Source of the DNA: Podospora pseudocomata | Taxonomy: Eukaryota; Ascomycota; Sordariomycetes; Sordariales; Podosporaceae | Length of the DNA stretch: 64,000 nt | Direction of reading: 5' to 3' | NCBI RefSeq assembly: GCF_035222375.1 | Contig: NC_085891.1 | Span: 124,001 to 188,000 of the forward strand | Part shown: positions 23,540 to 34,691 of the stretch, one piece after another | Numbering within the stretch: the first letter of the stretch is position 1 | Layout: each line of letters begins with the position of its first letter | Made by a program: the position numbers and the translations under genes | Notes under the pieces: generated by a model | What the model saw: the letters and a program-made list of their open reading frames with translations, nothing else | Database searches by the model: none | Told to the model about the DNA's origin: nothing

Positions 23540-24054
23540 GAAACATATAAAGGGCTTTGCTTGAAGGGGTACTTGAGGTGCTATTGTGCATCTAGCCATG
23601 TTGTATATGTAACGATAAGGTAGCATAGAAACACTGCGACAAGCGAATAGATTTGTAGTACCTTATTATGATCTATGGTGCAGTAGACATTTATCTAGCA
23701 TACCTAAATGAAATTCAAACCAATGCAAAATGACTTTCAGTAAAATCAGATGTAGTGATAACACATGAAGATCCAGTAGGATTTTGGCGAGCTCAAGTAG
23801 CATGTGCAACGAGCACACAACCAGTCCCTCATGCCCATCGTCCTCCGGGTTCCCATCCTAAGTCCATTCAATGAGGGCCAGTCCGAGCACAGCACGCAGC
23901 TGTATATTCTAGCCGCGAATCCTTGGGCAGACGGGGATCTCATATGGCGGACCTGCTTCGAGCCGTCATGGACTTGGTGATAGGAATACCCAGGACCCGA
24001 GGTCATCCTCTATTGCCACTGCATGTGTTTCGCTGAATAGTAGTGCGTTGTCTC
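23540..24054. other. Intergenic region between convergent genes
   Basis: AT-rich, probably 3' untranslated ends on both sides. No other feature seen. Confidence 0.55.
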
Positions 24055-25125
24055 TTAAAAACCCAACTCAACTCTGCCTAGAAATTCCCATTCCTCATCC
24101 TTTCCGCCGCCTCTTTCACTGATGTCATGGACATCTTCCAGCAGCGGAGCTTCTCGCATATGCGCATCATCAACGCCGAGGACCCATCCAGCGGTAGCCA
24201 ATGAGTCACGTTGTTGACTGATGTTTTCTTGCTCCCTGCCGGTTGATCGTCCCCTGAAGCCGAACCGCAATCTGTTTTGCGACAACCCAACCAACTCTCG
24301 CTCATGCAGTGACGCCATGTCTGTCTCCTCTCCTGCCAAACTCTGAACCATCTGTGGCCAGCAAATCTCACCCCGCACCGCAGCTTTGTACCTTTGTTTG
24401 TCGTACAGAGCCTGTTCATACCCAACAACCTGGATCTTATCACCAAGAGCATATTCCTCTCCAACATTCAGACTCATCTCAGGAGCAGGAGCACCCCCAA
24501 AGCTACGACCCCTCCTCATCATCATCTCCCTCCTTCTCTTGGGAGTTTCCTCATCCCGAAAGGCATCCTCCCTCTCCAAACTCGGGGTTCTCCTCTGCAG
24601 CTGTCGTCTTTCTGATCGCTCCCTCTCCCTCTCATAGGGAAGTTGAACCGCTGCACATTCCTGGCCCTCCAATGCATATTCCGCCAGCTGGTTCCAGTGT
24701 CCTTGTTGGTCCTTTCCTCTCCTTTTGACCAGATCACACTTTTCCCATGTCCTAGCAAAGGGTTCGATGCCCGCTCTTTTTGGCCCGATGGCCTTGCTGC
24801 TGGCAATAGCGCGAACCTGATGAGGCTTGCTGCGAAGGGGAGCTTGCTTGGAGGGGTCGTGGTGGGGCCAGTAGTAATTGCCGGACCAGAGCCAGTGCTC
24901 ATGGGCTTTTTGGTGAATTGTGTGGAGGCGTCGGGTGGACCATTTGAAGGGGTGGTGAGGATGTTTGGCCTTTGGGTGACGGCTATGTTGGGAAAAGTAT
25001 TGTTCGTTACTTGGGTTAGTCTCGGGGAATTCGAGGTCGGATGTTGGATCGCCGAAGCGTTCCCCCCCAAATTGGGGAGGAAGAGATGGGGGGAGGTAAG
25101 CGGAAGAGTGAAAACAAAGCCCCAT
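24055..25125 (-). CDS. Orphan charged protein of unknown function
   Basis: Single-exon frame of 356 residues from the ATG at 25125; the frame stays open to 25209 upstream but the chosen ATG is where composition becomes protein-like. I recognise no domain. The N-terminal third is His/Pro/Ser-rich, and the middle has strongly basic and mixed-charge runs (about 160-220) with many Arg and Glu. No signal peptide or membrane segment is seen. The long intron-free frame in a genome full of introns argues for coding. It may be a lineage-restricted gene; nuclear or RNA-related roles would be guesses from charge only. Confidence 0.55.
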   Translation of the reverse strand: MGLCFHSSAYLPPSLPPQFGGERFGDPTSDLEFPETNPSNEQYFSQHSRHPKAKHPHHPFKWSTRRLHTIHQKAHEHWLWSGNYYWPHHDPSKQAPLRSKPHQVRAIASSKAIGPKRAGIEPFARTWEKCDLVKRRGKDQQGHWNQLAEYALEGQECAAVQLPYERERERSERRQLQRRTPSLEREDAFRDEETPKRRREMMMRRGRSFGGAPAPEMSLNVGEEYALGDKIQVVGYEQALYDKQRYKAAVRGEICWPQMVQSLAGEETDMASLHERELVGLSQNRLRFGFRGRSTGREQENISQQRDSLATAGWVLGVDDAHMREAPLLEDVHDISERGGGKDEEWEFLGRVELGF

Positions 25126-28100
25126 GTTTGAGCGCAGTGACTTGATATTTATATGAAAAGCTAGATGCGGCCTGAAATCTGTCCTCGGATGCAGATCAAC
25201 AATTAGCAAGTGAGGACTTCACCGAAGACACGAATTGTACACAGCAAGGCGTGAAACTAAGGGGAGTAGAAGAGACTAGAAGATACCAATGCTCGACTTT
25301 GGCAAGGGACCTATTATACCGCTTTGACATTAACGGCGTCGCTGTCATGGCCTCACAGGGTATATGATTGGTTTCATTCTAAATCGGTCTGAATCACCGG
25401 GGTTTGCATCAGATTCAGTGGGTTGATATTCAATGTTATTGGCGGAGTAAGGGGAGGCAAGTGACTCACGGGGGGGTTTTGGCTGTCATGGGGGTATTGC
25501 TACCTGCTAGGCATTCGTGGGAACCCCACGGCACAAGCAGGCAGAGGGCGGCGTCGTGAGAGGACCCCCTGTTAGTTGAAAACAAGGCGGAATCGATGTC
25601 AGTGGAAGAGAGTTGTTGGGATTAACAGTGAAAATAAGCGCGACGATGAACATACCTATGAGGGCTTTTTTGAGTACCCAGGTGCATCAAGTGGGCAAAA
25701 AAACGGAAAGAACAGGTTACTTGCCATTGCCCCCCCCCCTGGTGTTCCCTCTGTTTTCAAGCCTGTGAGATGTCAAAATAAGGCTTGCTCCGGCGGCCCT
25801 CGCTGAGATGACACTTGGCGCGCCAACTTCTCTAATAGGCCTCCCAAATTGATGAGCACCGGGCTTGATTTGAGAACAGCTTCATGCCTGCCTACTTTTC
25901 AGGGGAGCCTACAATGTGATTTTGTGTCTCTCCTCAATAAAATAACAGCTAGAAACACAGCATTTGTTCTAAGACTTGTGGAAGCCAAGGCTGCCTACCA
26001 TGTAAGTAGGTAGTTAGGTATGCATCATCTGTTCATGAATGTTCTCGGGGAGACCGAAACACAAATGTTTCCCACAGCTGTCTTCCATAGGGCAATAATA
26101 AACTGAAACTGACTGCGGACACACAAAATGATAAGAGAAGGAAAGGATGAGCTCGGGACTTTTCCACGTGAGATTACCGGAAACGGGGAGCTAGTGTGTG
26201 GTGTCACCTGCCGTAAACATGTAGGAGCCTGTACATATATGGCCCATTTGCCCTTCAGTAAGTCCATCATTACCATCACTGGCCTCCTCCCCAGTTCAAA
26301 CTGAGCTGATTCTTCAAACCGACCATGGCGCGTGCAACTTGGGCCAACAGCCTTGTGGTGTTCTTCCAATCATTCACTCACCATGCCTTTGCCCTTTGGC
26401 CCCTGGACTCACTGACAGAAAGATTCATTGGTCTGGGTTTTTCTCGACACGGGAGCCAGTGGTGGGCTAAATGATATGCCCAGTGCTTCCTATACTATGG
26501 CCCAGAGATCTTGGGACATATTCCCAAGCCTTGCTACGATACTGCGGTCGCAAATAGCTACTGCGATCCTCACGACATTCACGTGTGGGATATCACCTAT
26601 ATTGATGTACGACTCTCTTCCTGCTCTGAACTCCAAACCAACATTTCTAGAATATAAGACTGAACTTCTGGAAAAAGTGCAAGGTTTCAAAACTCTTTTG
26701 CCAATGCATCTTTTCTCCAACGACTATCGAGATCGTGGCCACTGACTTCGGGTACCATTCCAACCTCGCACCCTCGGCAGGTCACGATGAGAATGAGTGC
26801 TGATCACAGAAACACAGCAAGGTTCCCGTCAAGGCTCGTCAGTGGATCGACACAGTGTCAAGCTACCCGGGCCCCGAGGCTGCTCGGCCTGGAACGGCGG
26901 AGATCACCTTGACTTCTTCGGAGATTGCGCCGCAAATTTACCTTATCTGTATGGTTCCACGAAGTCGCTCACAGCTTGGACTGCTGGACCACACCTCGCC
27001 CTGCCAATCTGCCCGAAACCTTTTGTTACAGGGACGCCCTGACGACTCTGATGCATGGAGGATGAGGAAGGGGAGAGAATCGGCGCCTAAGTTGAGGGCT
27101 GAGGAGCGAGTTGGGTTGAGAGGGAGCAACACAAAGTCTAGGGTTCAAAGAAGATTAAGCTCGTGATTGTTCATGTACCTATCGGTGAATCATTCCATCT
27201 GACCCATAGCCCGCATCTCACCATAACCCTCCTTTACAAATGAGAATTGATACATTTAGGTATCCAACACGGTCCAGGTCTCTGCCATTTATGTCCTCAA
27301 ATTTCCAACATCTGGTGGAACCCAGCGCCCACTCACACGTACTTTGGGCTACGATTCTCCTTTGTCGAGCTGCACATTCGGAAATGTTAACTTTGTTGCC
27401 CGTGCAGAACGGCTTTTGCGGATACATCTTCCCGATAGGCAGATGCTGGCAATGCATATGATGAAAAATACACCGAGAGAGACAGAGATGGCAATTGTCT
27501 GCTTCGTGGAAAGAGAACCACCTTGCCCTGATCCAACCCGGCGTGGTTCAATGTGAGGATTAAATCAACCAAATGCCATCGTTTGTGTTTTTCTTGTCTT
27601 TGTTCGCGGTTGATATCTGTTTTGGTAATTGAGTGGAGGTGAGGTTGCAATGAAAGGCGTGACCACAAAGGCCAACATGTTGTAAGCCGTTGCGTACCTA
27701 GGTAGCCAAGAAGCAGGGCACTTGTGTAAGGGAGGTTACCGCCTCAGCAATGCCCGCTTCTTGGTGTCTTGATTGTGCCGAATTCCGAATTTAATTCAAG
27801 ACCTTACCTAGGTACCTTACCTTGTTCTCTTAGGGTTGATACTGATAAGGCAGGATGCCAGGCAGTTTCCCCTGTTGCCACACGATATCCACCGGCTTTG
27901 AAAGTTAACATTTCTGGTTGTTCTCAACCTGGAACGGATGCTCTATAAATCCTAGAATCCGAAAAGTGGGCAAAATAATTCGGCACACCCATCAGAAAAT
28001 GTCTCGCAATGCACTGAGGCTTATGTCCAGTGCTTAAAGTGGAATAACGTTAATCAGACAGTCGCCGTTCCGGGTTACACGCAGGATAAGACGCAGAGAG

Positions 28101-28560
28101 CAAGGGGTACACTAGGATTCTGGTCGGTCACATACCCACATAACTACTGGCTAGTATGTCGTGTTGGTCCCTGATACAGTGGTGCTCAACGTAAGCCGGA
28201 ACTCGGAATGTAACATAAATGGCCCATATCATGACATTTTTCTTGAACACCCTACTCAAGTTCTACAGAACCAACTGCCAACAGCACAATATGTTGGACC
28301 TTAGTGTGCTGTATAGGCCCAACAAATACTACCTCGAGATCCTGACAGTGGCAGCATCCACTCACCGCCGGAGTGAGCCGCGATGAAGCTGGAAATGGGC
28401 ACGGTAGAAGAATGAAGAGAAAAAGACTATAAGAACCACGATTGTTACCTTTCGTAAGTTGGAGGAGACAGAGCATCAGGAGCTTTCATAGAGTCCCCAG
28501 AGCCCCAAAACCGACAACTTACACCTCGTTACCTCCGCTGAGCCTCTGGAATTCGTCAAG
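25126..28560. other. Gene-poor tract
   Basis: About 3.4 kb without a gene I can support. It contains a poly-C run (25730-25738), scattered CCTAGGTA/TAGGTA words (27690-27830) and frames such as 26428-26745 and 26797-27042 (plus). These frames have no signal peptide, domain or splice partner. No transposon ends, target-site duplications or tandem arrays were recognised. It may hold long regulatory sequence for the flanking genes or decayed sequence. Confidence 0.5.
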
Positions 28561-29171
28561 ATGAAGCTCTCCAGCAGCGTTTTCTCGCTGGGCATGGCCG
28601 GTCTCGCCGTCGCCACTCCGTATGTTGCAACACTGTCCAGGACCTTCAGAGACCCTCACAATCCTGTGGGACACATCAGTGTACCTTACTGACATCCTTC
28701 TGATTGCCCCTCCAGGGTCCCCGTGCACCTCGACATCCGCGCCGATAACTGTACGTCAAATTAGTCCCGAGACATAATGAATAGGTTAGAGCTCAAGACT
28801 GACATTGTTTTTGTTGGACAGACTGGTACATGAGCGGCTGGGGCAATCCCAACTGCCAGGGTTCCTTCTTGTGGGCCTACCAGGGGAACGGCAACGCATG
28901 TGTCAATGTCCCGGCGATGGCGGCGTCGGTCAGCTTCGGCATCTCCCCTGGTGTGGCGGAGCTTTCACTGGTAAACTTCCCAACCTGTGGACTCGCGCGC
29001 TCCGCTCTCGTCGCCGGAACCCCCGACGCTACAACCAGCGACTTCAGTCCCACTGTGCAGCTGATAGAGGTCAACGGTGACGGCGACAGCGGCCTCGAAA
29101 AGCGACAAGTCCACACCACTTGCCACAACAGCAATGTCGGGGTTTGGGCTTTCCAAGTCAGATGGGTTTGA
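28561..29171 (+). CDS. Small secreted protein with late Lys-Arg site
   Basis: Exons 28561-28619, 28716-28750 and 28822-29171 (introns 96 and 71 bp) give 147 residues in phase. Residues 1-20 are a signal peptide (MKLSSSVFSLGMAGLAVAT). The mature part begins PVPVHLDIRADN and has WYMSGWGNPNCQG, then three further Cys, four in all. Near the end a KR pair (after SGLE, about residue 126) could be cut by a Kex2-type protease, releasing a 21-residue tail that carries one Cys and two Trp. No known domain recognised. The small size, secretion and introns in a tiny gene are typical of effector-like or lineage-specific secreted proteins. Confidence 0.75.
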
Positions 29172-29806
29172 TCGGGTAGACGAGGAGTGTTGCGTAAAGA
29201 ATTTTTCGGTCATGGAATCATGAGGAAATTATCGAGGGTAGTTGCATTGACCCGATCTCGGCCCGCTGCCTGGTAGATGGTTGTGCTGATAGGATGCGAT
29301 AACAAAGAGACCCATTTTACAGGAATTACAACTCATGTCATAAATATCTAAGCAGTCGTTACCCTGGGGAACCAGATTTGAACAGGACGTGGGCCGCTTT
29401 GAATGGAGCTGTTCTTGACATTACGGTTCATTTGGCTTCTCGCACTTTCCAGGATGAGATGTTGGGTCCTGTCATCCTCGAAACATGAACACCTATGCCT
29501 GCCTGCATGCTGCTGTGTCCAGCGGGCCTCACCTGCGTGATTGTGAGGTTGTTGATACAGGGCAACATCACGTCTGGTCTTGGCAGTAGGCCTCTCTGCC
29601 GCCGTCTGGTGTCATCATTGGACAGCTGCTGTGAAGTGTGCACTTCCAAAGTACCACAGAGTATGAGATTTACGCCTGCCATTGGGATGATTTTGGCATA
29701 AAAGGGGGGTCCCCATCATCGTTAAGATTCATTGCACCGGGCAGTTTGCGTTCAACTTTCCTCCTTCAAGAGACATCGTCTTCGAAATCACTCAACAAAA
29801 GCGAAC
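29172..29806. other. Intergenic region
   Basis: Between two plus-strand genes. A TATA-like CATAAAAG (29697-29704) about 105 bases before the next ATG is the only feature seen. Confidence 0.55.
29697..29704 (+). promoter_or_regulatory. TATA-like box of the hybrid-binding-domain gene
   Basis: CATAAAAG, about 105 bases upstream of the ATG at 29807, followed by a G run. Position and motif only. Confidence 0.4.
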
Positions 29807-30339
29807 ATGGCCCGGAACAGGTGGTACGCTGTGGCAAGGGGTCGCCAGCCGGGTGTATACGAGACATGGGAGTATGTTGCGTCACATTTTACTCTTCACA
29901 CTTTCATTATGGCGTCCCCGATACTGAAACTAGGTACTGCAGGCAAACCGAGGCGCAGGTTCTGGGATTTCCAGATAACCGTCACAAATCCTTTCCAACA
30001 AAAGAAGAGGCCGAAAAATTTGTAAGGGAGAACAGGAATACCAAGGCTGAGCCGCTTGGGGATGCTGAAACTCGGGACGCACCCACGCAGCCATCGACAG
30101 CAGGTGGTTCGTCTCCTTCGCCGCCACCATCATCCCCCTGTTCCTATTCCTCGTCCATTTGTTCCCGACCTACACCGGTAGTGTTTGGAGCTGACACTGT
30201 GCCTGTGAAGAATAAACTTGCAGATCACAAGCTGTCAACACCAGGCGGGGGGAAGAAGGGGTATTGGCAGCGCCAAGGGAACAAGGGCCAAGCCAACAAG
30301 GGCAGGTTGGACATCAGAGTAAATGTTTCTCGGGTGTGA
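29807..30339 (+). CDS. RNase H1-type hybrid-binding-domain (viroplasmin fold) protein without catalytic domain
   Basis: The N-terminal 52 residues match the hybrid-binding domain of eukaryotic RNase H1, which grips RNA/DNA hybrids or double-stranded RNA: WYAVARGRQPGVYETW, a Cys-containing helix, then LGFPDNRHKSFPTKEEAEKFV. Exons 29807-29871 and 29934-30339 (62-bp intron inside the domain, donor GTATGT, acceptor CTAG) give 156 residues. After the domain come a Ser/Pro-rich linker (about 75-105) and a basic tail (GGGKKGYWQRQGNKGQ). No RNase H catalytic DEDD domain follows, unlike canonical RNase H1. It could be a stand-alone nucleic-acid-binding protein, or the gene may have further exons I did not find before the next gene at 30508. 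Confidence 0.8.
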
Positions 30340-30507
30340 AGTTGCTAAAGATGAAGCCATCATCAGTTGCCTTAACTCATTCAACCAAGACAGGTAGCTG
30401 CACGGTGTGAGAATGACACGTGGCCAATAAACAGGATAAAATTTTCTGTGGTTTTTTGATCAATGGAGTGTTGTATAATACAGCATCAATTGGCCAGTGC
30501 CTGACAT

Positions 30508-31596
30508 CTAACCCATCTCGGCTCTCCTCATGTGTACCACATTTCCCGGCATCGGGCCGCTGTCCAATTCTGTGGGCATCTCACCTCCCATTTCTATTGG
30601 ATGCTTTTGTTGAGTATCACCCACCGGCCTGGCACCAGAATAGAGGGGTGGCATCTTGGACTGAAACTCTGAGCGATAATACCCTCCTGCATGAGCGTCA
30701 TGCCCATGAACCTCTACCATATCACGAGAGGCCCCGTGTAGCTCTGCCACCGGTCCGTTGGGGGCCTTTTTCTTCTGCCGCCTGAAGAACAAAAATGCCA
30801 ACAAAGCAGCAACTAACACAGCACAGGGAATACCCACGCCTAATCCTATCTTGAGTCCGTTCTTATCTTCGTCCGAGGGGGTTGGCGCTGGTGTTGCTGG
30901 TCCGGCATTCGTGGGCGGCACCACGATTTCCGTTGTCGAGGAAGAAGATGTGGATTCGGAGGACGTAGAGGAAAATGTAGAGGAAGATGATGTTGAGGTG
31001 GTGGGCACAGGGACTGTTGTTCTGACGGTACCGGTCTCGCTTAACGGGGGGAAGCTGGTGGTAGCACCTGTTGCTCGAGTTGATACGATTTCCCCCCCTT
31101 CATCGAGAAAGGTCCCCTTGCCATCCTGGCAACATTGTGGATCGTTGTTGCAGCAAAGGCTACCATCGCGGCATTGTACTACACGCGGCAGAACCCCATT
31201 GCTGGCGGCTGTTTCGTCTAAAGGGTGCGCCATCGAGTTAGTGATTGTCTGTGGTTAGATGCAAGGAAACGTACTGTAAAGACAGATCTGTCCGCAGCTG
31301 TCATCCCATTCCCGGATTGCACATGGACCCCTCACCCATAAACCCTCTGGATCGTTTGGGTTGTGACATAGTCGATTGGATAGACAGGTCGCTTTTCGGC
31401 CGCAGCAGGCGTTGGATCCAGGACAGAGCGTATTGTCTGTGTAGGCTTGGCCGGCAAAACCGTAGCATGTTATTTGAGCGTCCACTGTGGCGGGATAGGC
31501 GACGAACGACAACAATGCTGGCAGAACAAGCGCTATATACGCCGAAATAAGTGAGGGATGCCGGTTAGCGCCCCGGCCGGATGCGGGTGATAACAT
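30508..31596 (-). CDS. Cys-rich single-pass membrane protein (Mid2/receptor-like layout)
   Basis: Exons 31596-31275 and 31217-30508 (57-bp intron) give 343 residues. Layout from the N terminus: signal peptide (core IALVLPALLSFVA, residues about 21-40), a Cys-rich ectodomain (about 43-140, including CPGSNACCG, LCHNP, CGQIC and SLCCNNDPQCCQDG), a Ser/Thr-rich stalk (about 150-210), one transmembrane helix (IGLGVGIPCAVLVAALLAFLFF) stopped by RRQKKK, and a cytosolic tail of about 95 residues. Such layouts are frequent in fungal cell-wall-sensor-like proteins, but no specific domain is recognised, so sensing is inference. Orientation is convergent with the upstream hybrid-binding-domain gene. Confidence 0.82.
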
Positions 31597-32286
31597 GACG
31601 ATTACAACGGGGTTCTCCCACGTCTTGCGAACATGGAGTCAGAATCAACAACACAGTCACCATAGGCAGGAAGAAAAGGGACACTGGTGGTTTTGCAATG
31701 GAGGCGGAAATGGAAACGGGGCACAGCATACGGGCAGGGCGGCGGTTCTGCAGACTGCAGCTGGGTATACTCCGTAACGGCTACAGCATATTCTGCAGGG
31801 GGAGACATTGGGACCCCAACACGGGCCGGAAAGCATCGCCAAGGACATGATCCTGGCCAGTTGATATTCGATCGACATCGTTGTGATGTCTTGGATTGGC
31901 TGGCTCGGATTTGACCATGTTTCTGTGAGTACATTTCAGGTTGCTTTGCCGCAGGGAGACGGCGGGACAGACCCGCTCCCAAGAGTGACCTAATGCTCAA
32001 AGTTCCTGTTGGCACCGTCAGCTTGATCTTTCAGTCGAAAGAATAAGCATACCTGGAACCGACTACACTTGTGGTCATCAATATGGCTGGAAACGGGAGA
32101 GAGAACCCCAGTCTTGGCGTTCTGTCTCTTGGCTGCAACAGCGGGAGCTAATCTCAGAGTGGCTAGCACAGGCACTGCCCCACCTTTCCACCCCACCATG
32201 TTTTCTGCAGCGACTCCAAAAATTGTTGCTTCCAACTCCCACTCCCGAATTGTCATGAGATTGAGCGCCGCCCGCCTACTGCAAAC
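31597..32286. other. Divergent promoter region
   Basis: 690 bases shared by the membrane-protein gene (minus) and PUS1 (plus). No gene, RNA or repeat recognised. Confidence 0.6.
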
Positions 32287-34263
32287 ATGGCCTCTGACGA
32301 GATCCCTGCTGCCGTTCCAGGCCCCGATGCCTCTTCCAGCGCCACTCCCGTCGCCCAGGATTCCAACGACTCTCAGAACAATGCCGACCGCAGCCAGAAT
32401 CGCAACGGCAAGCGTGGTGGCCGCGGCCGCGGCCGCGAGAGAGGGAATGACAAACCCGGCGCTCAAGGAAAGCGTAAGCACGGCGGCTTCGGAAGCGCAA
32501 AGTATGTTGCAAACCGCTGTATTCTCGAGAAAACTCAATGCCGACTTCTAACCCAGCCGACAGAGGCCCCGTCCCCGACAAGCGCGAACAGGTCCGGAAT
32601 AACCGCGATGCCAAACGCCGCAAGGTGATCGACGAGGAAGTTGGCGGCAAGAGCTTCATGAGCATTGAGTTCACCCCCGACGAGATCAAGGCCGAAGACC
32701 GCCGACCGAAGCGCAAGGTTGCCGTCCTGATTGGCTACGCCGGCACCGGTTACCACGGCATTCAGATCAACCACAAGGAGAAGACAATCGAGGGCGACAT
32801 CTTTGCGGCTTTCGTCGCTGCCGGTGCCATCTCCAAGGCCAACGCCGATGATCCCAAGAAGTCGAGCTTGGTCCGCTGCGCGCGTACAGACAAGGGCGTC
32901 CACGCCGCTGGCAACGTGTTGTCTCTCAAGCTCATTGTCGAGGACGAAGACATTGTCGAAAAGATCAATTCTCACCTCCCCGAACAGATTAGGATATGGG
33001 GCATCCAGCGCACAGTCAACGCTTTCAGCTGCTACCAGTCTTGCGATTCGAGGTGGTATGAGTATCTCATGCCCAGTTATTCGCTATTGCCTCCCCAGCC
33101 ACAGAGCTTTCTTGGAAAAAGGATCCTCGAGTCGGCCAAAGAGAAGGGCGTGTTGGAAGAGCACCTCGAACGCTTGGATGATGTGACGGGATTCTGGGAC
33201 GAGGTGGAGAAGAACGATATCGAGCCTATCCTTGCTAGACTAAGCCCCGAGGTTAGGGCTGAGGTTTTGCGTAAGCTTCAAGACAGCAACGACAAGGAAC
33301 TCGCCGAGGATGGACAGCCGGCCAAAAACGACCAAGAAGAGGCGAGCAAAGATGCGACCGCTGACAAAGATGTTGAAATGTCCGATGCTGCCGAGCCCCA
33401 GCCCGAGAAACCGGCCGAAGAGGCCAAGCCAGTCGAGGAGACACCGCAAGAACCAAAGCCTGAGAAGGAGTTGAGTCCCGTCGATGCGGCCGTCCGAGAT
33501 ATCAAGGCTGCCTACGTCGCGGCGAAGAGAAGATACAGGATCTCGCCAGCCCGTATCGAGAGGCTGCAACAAGCCCTGAACCTCTACCTGGGCACGCACA
33601 ACTATCACAACTATACCGTGATGAAGTCCTTCAAGGATGCATCTGCCAAGCGTCACATCAAGTCGTTCGAGGCCAACACCACCCCTATCCAGATTGGCGA
33701 TACCGAGTGGCTGTCTCTCAAGGTCCACGGCCAGAGCTTTATGATGCACCAGATTCGCAAGATGGTCGCCATGGCGGTCATGGTCGTTCGCTGCGGCGCC
33801 CCGCTTGATCTCATCAAGGAGAGCTACGGGCCTCGAAGAATTAGCATCCCCAAGGCGCCCGGTCTTGGTCTCATGCTGGAACGTCCCATGTTTACAGAGT
33901 ACAACAAGAGGGCCGCCGGGTTCGACAAGGAGCCCATTGACTTCTCCAAGTACGAGGATCAGATCATCAAGTTCAAGGACGAGCACATCTACCGGAGGAT
34001 GTTTGAGGTGGAGGAGAAAGAGAACTCGTGAGTGCTGATGCCGCACCAGGCACATGCTGTATAATGTTGCTGACAACCATTTTTGCAGGTTCCACTTGTT
34101 CTTCAACCAGGTCGATAACTTCCGCACCGACTATTTCCTGTGGGTGACGGCCGGGGGTGTGGACGCTTCCCATGAGCGGTCTGATCGGACCGAGAGGGTG
34201 CCCAAGGCGTTGGAGGCTGAGCTTGGCGATGAGGCTGATGGGGTGGTGGAGGATGGAACGTAA
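32287..34263 (+). CDS. PUS1: tRNA pseudouridine synthase PUS1
   Basis: TruA-family enzyme that isomerises uridines in tRNA, and some snRNA and mRNA sites, in the nucleus. Exons 32287-32501, 32564-34027 and 34089-34263 (introns 62 and 61 bp) give 617 residues. The N-terminal Arg/Gly-rich part (GKRGGRGRGRER) precedes the core. Core motifs are GYAGTGYHGIQ, RCARTDKGVHA with catalytic Asp about residue 181, WYEYLMPSY, and the Pus1-type block HNYTVMKSFKDASAKRHIKS followed by MMHQIRKM. The latter distinguishes it from Pus3/Deg1. An acidic Lys/Glu/Pro-rich insertion (about residues 255-315) separates the two halves, as is usual in fungal Pus1. Acceptor for exon 2 chosen at 32563 because only that one keeps the frame. 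Confidence 0.94.
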
Positions 34264-34691
34264 ATAGCTTTGCTACAGGCAACTTGGTCCAGAACACCAG
34301 CATCATGACAAAAGATTGGTAGCGGAGCTTTACGCTGCTCGAGCTTGTTTTCCACTTTGTACGCCATGCTTTCCCGTCTCTTGGAAGCGCTGCTGAGGTT
34401 TCACCTTACTATTTACTGTCCAGTGCGTTTGTTCGCCAGACCATGGTCGTTGCCTTCGCCTTTGGATGCCGCAGGTGAGGGCTGTAGTTTGTGAAACATC
34501 TGCAGATGCATATGCATCTTCCCTCCCCCCCCCCTTCCGGTGACAAACGTGTATTTTGGCCCGTATAAAAATGCAAGAGAAGTACTCAACGGCCTCTTGT
34601 TCTTGCCGGTTTCTTCTTTCTGTCGTTTTCCGGTGTTCCTCTTACCAAATATTTGCAATCCGGTAGTATTTCGTCACTCATCACAACCCAA
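34264..34691. other. Intergenic region
   Basis: Between PUS1 and a small orphan gene; only a C run near 34525 stands out. Nothing else recognised. Confidence 0.55.

Noticed and set aside
26428-26745. 105-codon plus-strand frame as a gene
   Set aside because: No recognisable domain, no splice signals joining it to neighbours, and ordinary AT-rich composition.
33240-34127. 295-codon minus-strand frame
   Set aside because: Antisense of the PUS1 core; codon bias of the true strand leaves it open.
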